A DNA stretch of 64,000 nucleotides, taken from positions 62,001 to 126,000 of the forward strand of contig NZ_JASD01000005.1 of NCBI RefSeq assembly GCF_000622385.1, written 5' to 3'. The notes below the pieces were generated by a model, which was not told the origin of the DNA, did not search any database, and saw nothing but the letters and a program-made list of their open reading frames with translations. This document shows, one piece after another, positions 1 to 8,395 of this stretch. The translations under genes and the position numbers were made by a program. The stretch's first letter is position 1; every line of letters begins with the position of its first letter. This DNA is from Sulfitobacter noctilucicola (GTDB taxonomy: Bacteria > Pseudomonadota > Alphaproteobacteria > Rhodobacterales > Rhodobacteraceae).

Positions 1-364
1 CTTTGATCGGCGCGGACAGAACAACCTGCTTACGGTCGACGGTAAAGCCGGCCTCGGTTGCTGCATCTGCTGCGTCACGTGTTGTGACGGAGCCGTAAAG
101 CGCACCTGCGTCAGACGCAGAGCGAATCACGATGAACTGCTGACCGTTCAGGGTCTCAGCCATCTTGTCGGCTTCTTTCTTGGTCTCGAGGTTTTGTGCC
201 TCAAGCTGGGCTTTGCGGCCCTCGAAAGCTTCGATGTTTGCTTTGGACGCTGACAACGCCTTGCCCTGTGGCAAGAGGTAGTTACGTGCATAGCCCGGTT
301 TTACGTCAACAACTTCGCCCATCTGGCCAAGCTTCGCGACGCGCTCAAGAAGGATAACGTGCAT
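1..364 (-). CDS. rplI: 50S ribosomal protein L9 (3' end beyond window)
   Basis: Structural protein of the large ribosomal subunit; family knowledge places L9 near the base of the L1 stalk, binding 23S rRNA. The visible 121 codons begin [13 protein letters not shown] and include the conserved [13 protein letters not shown] segment of the N-terminal RNA-binding domain, followed by the long connecting helix (ESKTK-like charged stretch). The ATG at 362-364 is preceded on the minus strand by a purine-rich AGGAGAG site. It is the last gene of rpsF-rpsR-rplI, 11 bp after rpsR, so it is almost certainly cotranscribed. The C-terminal rRNA-binding domain is cut by the window edge, so completeness cannot be judged. 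Confidence 0.96.
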   Translation of the reverse strand, partial: MHVILLERVAKLGQMGEVVDVKPGYARNYLLPQGKALSASKANIEAFEGRKAQLEAQNLETKKEADKMAETLNGQQFIVIRSASDAGALYGSVTTRDAADAATEAGFTVDRKQVVLSAPIK

Positions 365-375
365 GATGTCTCTCC

Positions 376-603
376 TTACTTAACGGCGTAGGGCAGCAGG
401 GCGAGGAAGCGGGCGCGTTTGATGGCACGGGCCAGTTCACGCTGCTTTTTCGCGGATACCGCGGTGATACGGGAAGGAACAATCTTGCCACGCTCAGAGA
501 TGTAGCGTTGCAGCAGACGTGTGTCCTTGTAGTCGATCGCAGGTGCGTTGTCGCCCGAGAAGGGGCAGACCTTGCGACGGCGGAAAAATGGTTTTGCAGC
601 CAT
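376..603 (-). CDS. rpsR: 30S ribosomal protein S18
   Basis: Small-subunit ribosomal protein of 75 residues, the usual alphaproteobacterial length. It shows the basic N-terminus ([14 protein letters not shown]), the [18 protein letters not shown] block and the [29 protein letters not shown] signature that contacts 16S rRNA and S6. S18 binds the platform as a heterodimer with S6, which is encoded immediately upstream (28 bp gap), and rplI follows after 11 bp. This gene order is standard for the operon. Start ATG at 601-603. Nothing unusual seen. Confidence 0.98.
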   Translation of the reverse strand: MAAKPFFRRRKVCPFSGDNAPAIDYKDTRLLQRYISERGKIVPSRITAVSAKKQRELARAIKRARFLALLPYAVK

Positions 604-631
604 GGTTTAGATCCTTTTTCTCAAGCCAAAA

Positions 632-985
632 TCAGCGACGTTCACGGCGGTCAGGCCGTTCGTCACGCTTTTGCATCTGTACAGATGGCAGCTCTTTGTG
701 CTCATCGACTTTGATGGTCAGAACACGCATCACGTCGTCGTGCAGACGCATCAGACGCTCCATCTCCTGCACGGCAGGTGCCGGTGCATCGGAGCGCAAA
801 AAGGCGTAATGGCCTTTACGGTTCTTGTTGATTTTGTAGGCCATCGTTTTGACGCCCCAGTACTCGCTATCCACGAGTTTGCCATCGTTGTCGGCAAGGA
901 CTGTACCAAAGTGTTCGATAAGGCCTTCGGCTTGCGTGTTGGACAAATCCTGACGCGCAATCATAACATGCTCATACAGCGGCAT
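632..985 (-). CDS. rpsF: 30S ribosomal protein S6
   Basis: Small-subunit platform protein of 117 residues that pairs with S18. It begins MPLYEHVMIARQDLS and carries the family core (YWGVKTMAYKINKNRKGHY) followed by a short charged tail rich in Asp/Arg. The frame stays open for 44 codons upstream, but that extension is not S6-like; the ATG at 983-985 has a GGAGAT site just upstream on the minus strand. It is the first gene of the rpsF-rpsR-rplI operon. In many bacteria the rpsF leader is a binding site for the S6:S18 dimer; I could not demonstrate such a fold in the 986-1103 leader. Confidence 0.97.
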   Translation of the reverse strand: MPLYEHVMIARQDLSNTQAEGLIEHFGTVLADNDGKLVDSEYWGVKTMAYKINKNRKGHYAFLRSDAPAPAVQEMERLMRLHDDVMRVLTIKVDEHKELPSVQMQKRDERPDRRERR

Positions 986-1103
986 GGTATCTCCATTTAT
1001 ATCAAGGCGCATTTCATAGGTAGGGCAAGCTCCTTTGCGGCCCCACCACGAGAGACTGCGCGGTTCAATCGTTTTGCAAAGGAAGGCTCCATATACACGG
1101 TCT

Positions 1104-1132
1104 GGCACGCGGGGCAAGAGGCCGCGCGTGCC
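1104..1132. terminator. GC-rich hairpin between rpsF leader and MATE gene
   Basis: An inverted repeat with arms GGCACGCG and CGCGTGCC lies just past the stop of the MATE gene and upstream of the rpsF operon leader. No T-run follows in either direction. It may be a processing or Rho-assisted 3' end for the MATE transcript, or simply an insulating hairpin. Confidence 0.35.
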
Positions 1133-1139
1133 AAATGGG

Positions 1140-2516
1140 TCAGGTTGCCGGGGCGGTGAACAAACCGTGCCGCAGGTTAAGGGCCTTGGCGCTTTGTGAC
1201 AGAACCAGCATGGTCAACACAGCCAGCATCACCTCGGCCACTGGTCCGGCAAGCCAGATGCCCGTTTCCCCGAATAGGAATGGCAAACCGAAGGTCAGCG
1301 GCAGTGCAAAGGCGTAGGGTTTCGTCAGACCGAGGATTGCCGCACGTGGCGCGTTGCCAATCGCCTGAAAATAGGTGGCGATCATCAATAGCGGCCCGAC
1401 AAGCCAAAGCATCAAGGGATTGATCAAGGAGATGCGGACGAAGGCGGCAATCACCTCGGGGTCCTCCACAAAGAAGCCGGCAATCTGCGCAGGAAAGACC
1501 ATCAGCAAAAACTGCGCTGTGACACAATAGGCCAAAGAAACCCATATCCCCATCCGCAAGCTTTGATCCGACCGCTGCCACGCCTGTGCGCCGTAGTTGT
1601 TCCCGACGATGGATTGCAGCGCGTGTGTCATCCCCAAGAGCGGCAGAAACACAAAGGTCAGCACGCGTGTGACGATCCCGTAGGCCGAAACGATTGCCTC
1701 GTACTGCGGCGCGTCGATAATTTGCAGGGCGATGATGGTTGCAGTGGCTCCAAGGGCGATGCCGATGAAATTCAGGCTTTGCGGTGCGCCTAATGCAAAG
1801 ATGCGTCCCCAGTTGTGTGTGAGTGATCTGTGCAGCAGGTCACGCGGGTGCAGTTCGGCCCGACCCGCCATGCGGTAGGCGATTATGATAGCCAAAGCCA
1901 AAAGCTGCGCCAGCGCGGTGCCATATGCCGATCCCGCTACGCCAAGACCCAGCATCGCGATCAGCACGTAGTTGAAACCGATATTGGAGAGCGAAACGAG
2001 CAGGCTCATTGCTGCCATGAAACCGACGCGCCCCTCATTGCGCAGCGCATCCGAGTTCACGGCCAGTATAAAGGCGAGAGGTGATACAAAGGTGGTAATG
2101 CCCAGATAGGTCTGCGCCATACCGGCCAGCGGCGTGGACCCCGAGGCCAGTGCAAGAGATAGTTGCCGGCCGAATAACAGGTAGCCCAGAATGAGCGCGA
2201 TACTGACGAGCAGCGCCATACCATGCGCTCCGGCATAGGTCGCGCGGGCAGCTTCCATCTCACCAGCCCCCAGATTGCGGGCCAGAATGCTGGACATGCC
2301 GTTGGACACCAGCGTCGCCAACGCCACGATCAACATAAAGAGCGGAAAGATGAGTGTGACGGCACCCAAAGCTTCGGTGCCGACATACCGGCCCAGAAAG
2401 ATGGCATCTACCACAGTCAGCAGGCCATTCATGCTCATTACAAAGATGATGGGCAGGGCAGTTGTTAGAAATATCCGGCCCAAAGGACCGTGGGTGAATG
2501 AATTGGTTTGGGACAT
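1140..2516 (-). CDS. MATE family multidrug/metabolite efflux transporter
   Basis: Integral inner-membrane protein of 458 residues with about 12 hydrophobic helices, matching the MATE fold (two six-helix bundles). It begins MSQTNSFTHGPLGRIFLTT, and the region from about residue 20 to 60 (ALPIIFVMSMNGLLTVVDAIFLGRYVG) is the typical first MatE repeat. The second repeat starts near ALGAPQSLNFIGIALGA. MATE proteins exchange Na+ or H+ for drugs or metabolites; substrate cannot be told from sequence. The frame is open 19 codons further upstream, but the ATG at 2514-2516 has an AAGAGG ribosome site on the minus strand, so the shorter start is preferred. It is monocistronic and divergent from the small membrane protein at 2855. 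Confidence 0.85.
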   Translation of the reverse strand: MSQTNSFTHGPLGRIFLTTALPIIFVMSMNGLLTVVDAIFLGRYVGTEALGAVTLIFPLFMLIVALATLVSNGMSSILARNLGAGEMEAARATYAGAHGMALLVSIALILGYLLFGRQLSLALASGSTPLAGMAQTYLGITTFVSPLAFILAVNSDALRNEGRVGFMAAMSLLVSLSNIGFNYVLIAMLGLGVAGSAYGTALAQLLALAIIIAYRMAGRAELHPRDLLHRSLTHNWGRIFALGAPQSLNFIGIALGATATIIALQIIDAPQYEAIVSAYGIVTRVLTFVFLPLLGMTHALQSIVGNNYGAQAWQRSDQSLRMGIWVSLAYCVTAQFLLMVFPAQIAGFFVEDPEVIAAFVRISLINPLMLWLVGPLLMIATYFQAIGNAPRAAILGLTKPYAFALPLTFGLPFLFGETGIWLAGPVAEVMLAVLTMLVLSQSAKALNLRHGLFTAPAT

Positions 2517-2854
2517 CGCGAACCTCTTTTCAGATGTTCCGCAATTGGAATGGGTGCTCGCATTGCCGACCATGCGGGAACATTAAAGAAAGGTCAGACG
2601 ATAGATGTCGGCACTTCACTAAGGGTTTCCCCTGCGAGCAGCTGGCGGCCGGGCCATGGCGCAAGCAGTAGGGCCGAATTCAATAATGCGCAATCCCGTT
2701 TCATAGATGCCCGGCATCCGCCGTTACATTTTAAAGCCCCGACATGGTCCCGCTTGCGTCACGGGTCCGCCCCTTTTTGGTCTTTTTTCAGGGGCAATGG
2801 TTAACCAACAAAAAAAACTAGACCAACAAATTCGACAACCGAGGGATTAAGAAA
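2517..2854. other. 338-bp divergent intergenic region
   Basis: The gap between the divergent MATE gene and the small membrane-protein gene carries no convincing coding frame. At 2769-2795 there is an inverted repeat GCCCCT...AGGGGC enclosing two T-rich tracts, followed by an A-rich stretch (2810-2818) and a GAGGG ribosome site before the ATG at 2855. Promoters for both genes must lie here, but no strong sigma-70 pair was seen. Confidence 0.4.
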
Positions 2855-3349
2855 ATGACTGCAACAGCTGATTTCATGCCGCAGCCCACCCAAGCACCCG
2901 AACCTGTGCGCATGGCCGACGGCGGCCGCATGATTATTCGCGGTGCACAACGACTGGCTGGTGTAGCACTTACTCTTGCAGCGATTGGTCTGTGGCTTGC
3001 CCCCGGCGCGTCATGGGAACCTGACCTGATGTTGTTCAAGCTAATCTTGTCAGTCAGCGCGGTTATCGCAGGTCTTGGTCTGATCAGTGCAAGCAGCACG
3101 CCACCCTCCCCCGAAGTCGAAGTCGATACGATCCGCCGCGAAGTCCGCCTTGTGCGCCGTTTGCGCGGCTCTGCACCGGTTGTTCTGCAAAGCTGCCCTT
3201 TTGCAGAGCTCGCACACGTCGAGCAGGCAGGCAACAATGTGAGCCTGTGGGACAAGCAGGGCGTGTTCCTTGCTGAAGTCAGCCTGACTGACCGCAATTC
3301 TCTGTCAAGCCTTCTGGCTGGTTTGCGTGATGCGGGAAAAGTTGCATAA
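2855..3349 (+). CDS. Small membrane protein of unknown function
   Basis: A 164-residue protein that I do not assign to a named family. After a polar N-terminus of about 30 residues come two hydrophobic helices (about 34-51, LAGVALTLAAIGLWLAP; about 62-79, LILSVSAVIAGLGLISA). A soluble C-terminal part of about 85 residues then starts with a Pro/Glu-rich linker and continues as alternating beta-like segments. This resembles small bacterial proteins with a double-TM hairpin and a cytoplasmic PH-like domain, but that is inference from layout only. The ATG follows GAGGGATTAAGAAA, a good ribosome site. It is a single-gene unit ended by a strong terminator at 3379. Confidence 0.7.
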   Translation: MTATADFMPQPTQAPEPVRMADGGRMIIRGAQRLAGVALTLAAIGLWLAPGASWEPDLMLFKLILSVSAVIAGLGLISASSTPPSPEVEVDTIRREVRLVRRLRGSAPVVLQSCPFAELAHVEQAGNNVSLWDKQGVFLAEVSLTDRNSLSSLLAGLRDAGKVA

Positions 3350-3378
3350 GGCTCCTGACCACCAATGAATTTAGCATA

Positions 3379-3412
3379 GGGGTGTGTTGATTAGATCAAC
3401 GCACCCCTTTTT
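3379..3412 (+). terminator. Intrinsic terminator after small membrane protein
   Basis: A 13-bp stem (GGGGTGTGTTGAT paired with ATCAACGCACCCC, one internal mismatch) closes a 3-nt TAG loop and is followed by five Ts. It is a classic Rho-independent terminator 29 bp after the stop at 3349. Confidence 0.9.
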
Positions 3413-3534
3413 GCGTCCTAGAAAGCCTGCGTGTTCGTCAAAGCGCAGAAGCTGTGTGCTGGTGTCGAGTTGCCGGATTGTCGAATTGAGCCATATTGGT
3501 TTCTATCTTTGATCCAACACAGGAATATCCTCCG

Positions 3535-4107
3535 ATGATGAAACCGATGCTTTTCGCAGCCGCTTTGGCTTTTGGTGCGACCAATGCGATTGCCGCTGAG
3601 AAATACGTGCTTGATTCCAGCCATTCACAAGTGATTTTCAACTACAACCACCTTGGTTTCTCAACGACATATGGCATGTTCTCGGGCTTTGAGGGTGAGA
3701 TCATGTTCGATCAGGAAGCGCCAGAAAACTCAAGCGTGTCTGTTTCGATGCCCGTGATGTCGATGTTCACCGGCTGGGAGCAGCGTGAAGGCCACTTCAT
3801 GTCTGACGACTTTTTCGGTGCGAGCGATGGCGATATGGTAACTTTTACCTCAACGTCAATCGAAGTGACCGGCGACGATACCGCCAAGATCACCGGCGAT
3901 CTGAGCATGAACGATGTGACCAAGTCTGTCGTGCTTGACGCGAAACTGAACCAGACAGGTGACCACCCGCAGGCGGGCAAGCCTTGGGCCGGCTTTGATG
4001 CTACCACCACGCTTTTGCGGTCCGACTTCAATGTTGGTGCATTTGCGCCATACGTGAGCGATGAAGTGCAGGTCATGATTTCTGTTGAAGCGATGAAAGC
4101 GGACTAA
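3535..4107 (+). CDS. Secreted YceI-family lipid-binding protein
   Basis: YceI proteins are periplasmic beta-barrel lipocalin-like proteins that bind isoprenoid lipids such as polyprenyl chains or ubiquinone precursors. This one has 190 residues: a signal peptide (MMKPMLFAAALAFGATNAIAA, cleavage before EKY) and a full YceI domain with KYVLDSSHSQVIFNYNHLGFS and the LTIKDVT-like segment SMNDVTKSVVLDAKL. The frame is open 13 codons further upstream, but the ATG at 3535 keeps a clean signal peptide and has AGGA about 10 bp upstream. It is convergent with a cytochrome b561-YceI fusion gene; the two share a terminator, and the pair likely works on the same lipid or quinone ligand. Confidence 0.9.
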   Translation: MMKPMLFAAALAFGATNAIAAEKYVLDSSHSQVIFNYNHLGFSTTYGMFSGFEGEIMFDQEAPENSSVSVSMPVMSMFTGWEQREGHFMSDDFFGASDGDMVTFTSTSIEVTGDDTAKITGDLSMNDVTKSVVLDAKLNQTGDHPQAGKPWAGFDATTTLLRSDFNVGAFAPYVSDEVQVMISVEAMKAD

Positions 4108-4135
4108 GCACAGACCTAGCTACAAGTTTAAAAGA

Positions 4136-4170
4136 AAGCCTGCCGATGGTTTCGGCAGGCTTTTGTTTTG
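4136..4170. terminator. Terminator between convergent YceI genes
   Basis: Perfect 11-bp stem AAGCCTGCCGA / TCGGCAGGCTT with a 5-nt loop, followed by TTTGTTTTG on the plus strand. It terminates the secreted YceI gene; the stem starts with AA on the other side, so it may also slow transcription from the convergent fusion gene. Confidence 0.88.
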
Positions 4171-4196
4171 TTCAGAGCAGGGTGGTTGTGTGGAGT

Positions 4197-5396
4197 TTAG
4201 TCCCCCTCACGCACTGCTGTAAGCCGGATAGAAATCGCAACGTCAAAGGCGAGCGTTGCCTCATCGTTCACGTTCGTGCCCACCGTAAAGTTGCGCCTGT
4301 CGAGTGTGACGTCTCCACGCATCTGCGCGGTGTCACCTTCAATGGTCAGGCTAAATGGGAGAACAACCGGGACGGACTGGTCCTTGATCGTCAATGTGCC
4401 TACAGCTTCGTAATCGTCTGAACCGTGGCGCAGGATTGCATCGAATACGGCTGTAGGAAACGTATTGGCATCAAGGAAATCCGCGCCCATGGCCTGCTGC
4501 GTGACCGAGCCTAGGGTCAGCGAAGGGATAGCCACAGTGGTTTGAACCGCGCCAACGTCCCCGACAACGATTGTCTCGTCAAAGGTTATCGCCGCTGTCC
4601 AATCGGCAAAGCTGCCGGAGACTTCGTTGCCGAATTGTGTAACCGTCAGGGTGATCTCGCCTTCTTGCACATTCCAGTCGGATGCGACCTGTTCGAGGCT
4701 GACCTGAGCCGGTTGTTCCTTTGATTGGGCCAGACCGAACGTGGCACCCAAACCAAGTGCTGCGGCCCAAATTACAGTCGCCACAATGACCGGTGCCTTG
4801 CTGTGGCTTTCAGGGGGCAGCGGGCCGATTACAGGTTCCCCCGGCAGCATACGGCGCAGTATGGCATCGCCATCGATGAAGTGGTGCTTGAGCGCGCCTG
4901 CTATGTGCAACAGAAGCGACAGAGCCAGCACTTTGGTTGCGACCCAGTGGATGGCAGCGAAGAAATGTTCAACTGCGACTGATTTTGGCACCAAGGGCAG
5001 GTTCTGGCCGAACGGCCACCAGATCGGGGCAAATCCTTCGGCAGCGGCATGGCCGATCCAGCCCGACAAAGGAACAATAACCAGTGAGGCATAGAGCAAC
5101 CAGTGCACCATTTCGGCTGCGAAACTCTCAGCTGGTTTGTCAGCGTTTAAAAGGCCCGGTTTGACCTGACCGATGGCCCAGAGGATACGAAGGGCAGCGA
5201 CAAAGAACGCGGTCACGCCGAGCGTTTTGTGCACCGAGAAATACCATGCCTTCCGGGCGAGTTCGGCGTCTGTCTGGTAAGGCAGATCATTTGCAAACAA
5301 GCCCAGTGGCAGAAGCGTTAGGATCAGGAGCGCCGTCAGCCAGTGAAAGGTCTTGGTCACGCCGCCATAGCGAATATCGGTGTTGGTAAAGGCCAT
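4197..5396 (-). CDS. Cytochrome b561-YceI fusion protein
   Basis: A 399-residue two-domain protein. Residues about 1-190 are a prokaryotic cytochrome b561 domain with four membrane helices and His residues placed as heme ligands (FHWLTALLIL near 16, VHKTLGV near 54, HWLLYAS near 104, LLLHIAGALKHHF near 160). After one further hydrophobic helix near 205-225 (VIVATVIWAAALGLGATFG), a periplasmic YceI domain fills the C-terminus (VQEGEITLTVTQFGNEVSGSF to the end). Cytochrome b561 moves electrons between the quinone pool and periplasmic acceptors, while YceI binds isoprenoid chains, so the fusion suggests quinone redox or trafficking. The ATG at 5394-5396 has GGAG upstream; a 24-codon upstream extension is not domain-like. 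Confidence 0.9.
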   Translation of the reverse strand: MAFTNTDIRYGGVTKTFHWLTALLILTLLPLGLFANDLPYQTDAELARKAWYFSVHKTLGVTAFFVAALRILWAIGQVKPGLLNADKPAESFAAEMVHWLLYASLVIVPLSGWIGHAAAEGFAPIWWPFGQNLPLVPKSVAVEHFFAAIHWVATKVLALSLLLHIAGALKHHFIDGDAILRRMLPGEPVIGPLPPESHSKAPVIVATVIWAAALGLGATFGLAQSKEQPAQVSLEQVASDWNVQEGEITLTVTQFGNEVSGSFADWTAAITFDETIVVGDVGAVQTTVAIPSLTLGSVTQQAMGADFLDANTFPTAVFDAILRHGSDDYEAVGTLTIKDQSVPVVLPFSLTIEGDTAQMRGDVTLDRRNFTVGTNVNDEATLAFDVAISIRLTAVREGD

Positions 5397-5541
5397 CTGG
5401 TGCTCCGTTCGTTGCTCTGCGGACCTAGATATAGCAATGCGTGGCCGGAACAATCGCCATTGACGCACAGTACACCTGCGCTCTTGTCCGTTTGGACCGT
5501 GCAGGCTAGACCGGATAAAAGCATAAAAAGAGGGCTGTTAT

Positions 5542-6474
5542 ATGAGCGTTGCATTCGTTTTCCCCGGTCAGGGCGCACAAACTATCGGGATGGGGAAGGC
5601 ACTGGCCGATGCCTATCCTGCGGCGCGGGAGGTGTTTGCGCAAGTGGATGAGGCGTTGGGCGAAAAGCTGTCTGATCTGATCTGGGAGGGCGAGATCGAG
5701 ACGCTGACCCTGACAGAGAATGCGCAACCTGCGCTGATGGCGACCTCCATGGCGGCGCTGGCGGCGATGCAGGCCGAAGGGATCGGATTGGAAAAGGCCG
5801 CTTTTGTGGCGGGTCATTCGCTTGGGGAATATTCCGCCCTTTGTGCGGCGGGCGCGGTGTCGCTGGCAGATACGGCCAGATTGCTACGTATTCGCGGCCG
5901 CGCGATGCAGGCGGCTGTGCCCGTTGGGCAGGGTGCGATGGCAGCGGTTCTGGGCCTTGATGCCGACGCGGCCGATAAGGTGGCAGAGACAGCAGCCCAA
6001 GGTGAGGTCTGCCAGCTCGCCAATGAGAATGATCCCAGCCAGAATGTGCTATCAGGTCATAAATCCGCAATCGAACGTGCCATTGTGCTGGCGAAAGAAG
6101 CGGGGGCCAAACGCGCTTTGCCGCTGCCGGTTTCTGCGCCGTTTCATTGTGCATTGATGCAGCCTGCGGCAGACGAAATGGCCCGTGCGTTGGAGACGGT
6201 GCAGTTTGATGATCCGGCCGTGCCGTTGGTCGCGAACGTGTTGGCGACAAGCGTCACCGACGCCACAGAGATCAAGGGTTTGCTGGTCGATCAGGTTACC
6301 GGACGCGTGCGCTGGCGTTCATCCGTTGAGTGGATGGCAGCACAAGGCGTCACCGAGTTTTGGGAAATCGGTGCGGGCAAGGCGCTGTCGGGCATGATCC
6401 GGCGCATTGCGAAAGAAAGCACTTGCCGCGCAGTCGGCACGCCAGACGATGTTGCGGCGCTCAAGGACGCCTGA
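5542..6474 (+). CDS. fabD: Malonyl-CoA:ACP transacylase
   Basis: Transfers malonyl from CoA to acyl carrier protein, the entry step of type II fatty-acid elongation in the cytoplasm. The 310 residues show the FPGQGAQ N-terminal motif, the nucleophile elbow GHSLG with Ser93, and the catalytic His in the PFHC motif near residue 200; length is normal. The ribosome site AAAGAGGG precedes the ATG. fabG follows after 44 bp and acpP and fabF are further downstream, so this is the local fatty-acid synthesis cluster. No anomaly seen. Confidence 0.97.
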   Translation: MSVAFVFPGQGAQTIGMGKALADAYPAAREVFAQVDEALGEKLSDLIWEGEIETLTLTENAQPALMATSMAALAAMQAEGIGLEKAAFVAGHSLGEYSALCAAGAVSLADTARLLRIRGRAMQAAVPVGQGAMAAVLGLDADAADKVAETAAQGEVCQLANENDPSQNVLSGHKSAIERAIVLAKEAGAKRALPLPVSAPFHCALMQPAADEMARALETVQFDDPAVPLVANVLATSVTDATEIKGLLVDQVTGRVRWRSSVEWMAAQGVTEFWEIGAGKALSGMIRRIAKESTCRAVGTPDDVAALKDA

Positions 6475-6518
6475 GACGTGCGTTCGGGTATAAAGCAGGA
6501 TTAAGTGAGGGAAGAGAT

Positions 6519-7256
6519 ATGTTTGATCTGACAGGTAAGAAGGCGCTGATCACCGGTGCATCCGGTGGCATTGGTGCGGATATCGCACGCCAGTTGCACG
6601 CGCAGGGGGCAACCGTTGGTCTGTCCGGTACGCGGGTGGAACCGCTCGAGGCGTTGAAGGCGGAGTTGGGAGAGCGGGCGCATGTGCTTGCCTGCAATCT
6701 AAGTGATATGGCAGCAGTCGAGGCTTTGCCGAAACAGGCGATTGAGGCGATGGGATCGGTTGATATTCTGGTAAACAACGCAGGTATCACCCGCGACAAT
6801 CTGTTTATGCGGATGTCCGACGATGAATGGCAGTCCGTGCTGGATGTGAACCTGACCGCCACCTTCAAGCTGTGCAAGGGCGTGATGCGGGGCATGATGA
6901 AATCCCGCTGGGGCCGTATTATCAATATCTCCAGCATTGTGGGGGCAACTGGCAACCCCGGTCAGGCCAATTATGCGGCCTCCAAGGCGGGCATGATCGG
7001 TATGTCCAAGTCATTGGCCTATGAGGTCGCGAGCCGCGGGATCACCGTGAATGCGATCGCGCCCGGCTTTATCGCCACTGCCATGACAGAAAAGCTGACA
7101 GATGATCAAAAGTCTGGAATCATGGAGCAAATCCCAAGCGGTCGCATGGGAAATCCATCAGAGATTGCAGGCGCAGTTGTCTACCTTGCCAGCGAAGAAG
7201 CGGGCTATGTGACGGGGGCAACCTTGCACGTCAATGGTGGCATGGCCATGTTGTAA
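6519..7256 (+). CDS. fabG: 3-oxoacyl-ACP reductase
   Basis: NADPH-dependent reduction of 3-oxoacyl-ACP in fatty-acid elongation. The 245 residues form a classic short-chain dehydrogenase: nucleotide-binding TGASGGIG at 12-19, NNAG at 86-89, catalytic Ser139, Tyr152 and Lys156 (YAASK), and the [11 protein letters not shown] substrate loop. The frame stays open 63 codons upstream inside fabD, but the ATG at 6519 follows GAGGGAAGAGAT and matches the family start. It lies 44 bp after fabD and before acpP. Confidence 0.97.
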   Translation: MFDLTGKKALITGASGGIGADIARQLHAQGATVGLSGTRVEPLEALKAELGERAHVLACNLSDMAAVEALPKQAIEAMGSVDILVNNAGITRDNLFMRMSDDEWQSVLDVNLTATFKLCKGVMRGMMKSRWGRIINISSIVGATGNPGQANYAASKAGMIGMSKSLAYEVASRGITVNAIAPGFIATAMTEKLTDDQKSGIMEQIPSGRMGNPSEIAGAVVYLASEEAGYVTGATLHVNGGMAML

Positions 7257-7458
7257 CCCGTGCGGGATATCGTTTGCGCCACGCTTGGCATGTGCTAAAG
7301 GGGGCGCAGATTCGTATCCGAGGGTGCTTGATTGCGCCCTTGCTCTTGTGCAAACAAGGGGCAGAGCCGCTCCAGTATGGAGCATCCTCCAACCGCCCTC
7401 AGGATCGGGCGTGCGGATAAAAATAGGGGCCTTTGGCCTGAAGAGTGAGGACTTACTT
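7257..7458 (+). other. fabG-acpP intergenic leader
   Basis: This 202-bp gap between fabG and acpP holds two small hairpins: GCTCCA/TGGAGC at 7369-7383 and a GGCC-TTT-GGCC hairpin near 7425-7436. acpP is among the most highly expressed genes and often has its own promoter, so the region probably carries one, but I could not identify -35/-10 boxes with confidence. Confidence 0.3.
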
Positions 7459-7692
7459 ATGAGCGACGTCGCAGACCGCGTTAAAAAGATCGTTGTTGAG
7501 CACTTGGGTGTGGAAGAGGACAAAGTTACCGAGAATGCGTCGTTCATCGACGATCTGGGTGCTGACAGCCTCGACACAGTTGAGCTGGTAATGGCGTTCG
7601 AAGAAGAGTTTGGCATCGAAATTCCAGACGATGCAGCCGAGAACATCCAGACATTCGGCGATGCGGTGAAGTTCATCAAAGAAGCTTCCTGA
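7459..7692 (+). CDS. acpP: Acyl carrier protein
   Basis: Small acidic carrier (77 residues) that holds growing acyl chains on a 4'-phosphopantetheine arm. The attachment site is Ser37 in [10 protein letters not shown]. It shows the normal four-helix pattern and strongly acidic composition ([15 protein letters not shown]). The frame runs upstream for 75 more codons, but ATG 7459 gives the exact family length. It is flanked by fabG and, after an inserted GNAT/DUF421 pair, fabF; a strong terminator follows at 7737. Confidence 0.98.
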   Translation: MSDVADRVKKIVVEHLGVEEDKVTENASFIDDLGADSLDTVELVMAFEEEFGIEIPDDAAENIQTFGDAVKFIKEAS

Positions 7693-7736
7693 TCCATCGG
7701 GCGCGTTGCGCGCCCGGTCAGCGAGAAATCTCCAAG

Positions 7737-7771
7737 ACGGCGTTATTCCGAGCGGAATGACGCCGTTTTTT
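7737..7771 (+). terminator. Intrinsic terminator after acpP
   Basis: Long near-perfect stem (ACGGCGTTATTCCG pairing with CGGAATGACGCCGT, one mismatch) with a very short loop and six Ts. It sits 45 bp after acpP. A second GC hairpin without Ts (GGGCGCG/CGCGCCC) lies at about 7698-7714. Confidence 0.92.
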
Positions 7772-7861
7772 GTTGCCGACGTCAGGTCGGGGCTTGCTCA
7801 TGGGCGGGCCGCTTTGCACATTGCAAACAAGACCTCCCCCCAAGCGCAAGGCCCGTTCGAG

Positions 7862-8395
7862 ATGTCGCGTACGATTCCCACTATCAATACCCAGCGCCTC
7901 ACGTTGAGGGCAATGCGATCTGAAGATTTTGCACGTTTTGCAGAGATCTGGGCGACGCCCGAAGTTGTTTCGCAGATCACCGGTAAGCCGCGCAGCAAGG
8001 CGTTGTCATGGGATTCGTTCCTACGCAATGCAGGCCATTGGCAGATAAGTGGTTTCGGCCAGTGGGCAATTCAGCCGCGCGACATGGCTCAGATGGCCGG
8101 ACAGACCGGTTTCTTTTTTGGGTCGAGGGATTTGGGGTCAGATTTCGATACATACCCGGAGGCGGGTTGGGTTCTTGCCCCTGAAGCACAGGGGAGGGGG
8201 CTGGGGCTCGAGGCTGTGCAAGCGGCACATGATTGGTTCGATCGTGTTATTGCAGGTCGAACGGTTTGCATCATAACGCCTGAGAACATCAATTCGCTGC
8301 GGATCGCTGCAACCTTGGGGTATGAGGAATTGCGCGAAGTCGAGATGGGTGGCGATGTTGTGCGTTTAATGACGCGCAAAGGGCCGCCAGTCTAA
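7862..8395 (+). CDS. GNAT family N-acetyltransferase (RimJ/RimL-like)
   Basis: A 177-residue cytoplasmic acetyltransferase. It begins MSRTIPTINTQRLTLRAM, the usual start of RimJ/RimL-type GNATs (ERL-TLR motif), and continues with FARFAEIWATPEVV, the beta-sheet segment AGWVLAPEAQGRGLGLEAV holding the acetyl-CoA-binding Q/RGxGxG motif, and the CIITPENINSLRIAATLGYEE C-terminal motif. The substrate (amine, peptide N-terminus or drug) is unknown. A longer frame extends upstream through the acpP terminator, which argues for the ATG at 7862. It ends exactly where the convergent DUF421 gene ends. Confidence 0.85.
   Translation: MSRTIPTINTQRLTLRAMRSEDFARFAEIWATPEVVSQITGKPRSKALSWDSFLRNAGHWQISGFGQWAIQPRDMAQMAGQTGFFFGSRDLGSDFDTYPEAGWVLAPEAQGRGLGLEAVQAAHDWFDRVIAGRTVCIITPENINSLRIAATLGYEELREVEMGGDVVRLMTRKGPPV

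Noticed and set aside
986..1103. S6:S18-binding leader upstream of rpsF
   Set aside because: Plausible from other bacteria, but I could not draw the required stem and bulge from this sequence.
5582..6250. 222-codon minus-strand frame opposite fabD
   Set aside because: Pro/Arg-rich shadow of the GC-rich fabD frame.
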